A DNA stretch of 64,000 nucleotides, taken from the NCBI RefSeq assembly GCF_001039355.2, contig NW_019775532.1, forward strand, positions 196,355-260,354, written 5' to 3'. Positions 63,491 through 64,000 of the stretch are shown here, piece by piece. Under the pieces are notes generated by a model. It did no database searches, was not told the DNA's origin, and saw only the letters and a list, made by a program, of their open reading frames with translations. The stretch is from Lingula anatina. Lineage: Eukaryota > Brachiopoda > Lingulata > Lingulida > Lingulidae. The translations under genes and the position numbers were made by a program. Numbering within the stretch: position 1 is the first letter of the stretch; the number at the start of each line of letters is the position of its first letter.

Positions 63491-64000
63491 ACACTAGGTG
63501 TGACAGAGCCTTTAGCTAGCTTATGACTGAGAACTAGGTAGGTCCTAGCTGAGATTTATAAAACAATGAATCATTTATTGAAACTTTATATGCTGCTCAT
63601 GCTGCATACATGCATCACACATGTTACATGCTCTCTGGGTGGGCAGTTTTAAGAAACTGATCAGCCATATATTTTGGCATTTTTTCCCAAAAGCCCAAGC
63701 TCAAACTTACAACCCCCTTTCTTATGGGTCAAAACACGGTAACGGTGCCATGGGTGTCAAATTTTTTTTTGTTTCATTGAAATTTAAAATTTTTACATTT
63801 TTGTAGAAAACAAATCAAATTTTTAGACAATGTAAGTTTCATTGAAATACTCCCAGTACTTTTTCTGTGAGCCACTGGGAAACATTAAGGGAAAAAAAAA
63901 ATTGTCTCTGACGGGACACATGGTCAAATTGGCCCGAGTCAGATATTAGGTTATTTTTTCAAGTTTTTATCACCTGTATATGTTAAACTAATTAGAAGTA

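Larger units (their letters stand above)
60796..64000. other. Region upstream of the DCDC1 start codon
   Basis: Probably a 5' UTR intron of DCDC1 and upstream sequence. It holds the repeats listed separately. I find no splice-supported coding exon and cannot place the promoter. Confidence 0.4.

Overview
This is an animal nuclear window: AT-rich, intron-dense, GT-AG splicing and many (CA)n/(GT)n microsatellites. It carries recognisable orthologues of CIB1, CIMIP2C (FAM166C), FOXM1 and DCDC1. CIMIP2C and DCDC1 point to an organism with motile cilia. I infer a marine invertebrate, most likely a lophotrochozoan such as a mollusc, but the sequence alone does not settle the phylum.

Layout. (1) 0.3-5.6 kb, + strand: 3' part of a CIB1-like calcium/integrin-binding gene whose fourth EF-hand exists as three tandem, equal-length alternative exons. 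(2) 7.5-11.6 kb, - strand: complete four-exon CIMIP2C, 201 aa, tail to tail with CIB1. (3) 13.4-19.3 kb, + strand: FOXM1, seven coding exons, 789 aa. (4) 19.8-29.0 kb: a disordered stretch. It holds two exons of an unrecognised minus-strand gene, a ~3.2 kb segment present twice on either side of a single 'n', copies of a short inverted-repeat transposon, and a long array of exon-like cassettes. Two cassette types (62 and 61 nt) alternate, each with its own branch-point-like, acceptor and donor signals. (5) 29.7-34.3 kb, + strand: a secreted protein combining a goose-lysozyme/transglycosylase-like domain, a VWA domain, a beta-rich tail and a GPI-type C-terminus; its promoter and first exon are also present twice around an 'n'. 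(6) 34.3-39.1 kb: no gene, but a decayed reverse transcriptase and diverged repeats. (7) 39.2-40.0 kb, + strand: a two-exon paralogue of the lysozyme-like domain alone. (8) 41.7-60.8 kb, - strand: a complete DCDC1 orthologue in 38 coding exons whose phases all join (1936 aa). (9) 60.8-64 kb: upstream DCDC1 sequence with inverted and direct repeats and one more n-joined duplicate.

The most interesting items are the CIB1 exon cluster, the alternating A/B exon-cassette array, and the lysozyme-like/VWA fusion with its leaderless paralogue. At least three local duplications sit exactly on single-n joints and look like unmerged haplotypes or contig-end overlaps, so copy number there should not be taken at face value. 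Exon boundaries were placed by hand from splice signals, reading frame and family similarity; none is backed by transcripts.
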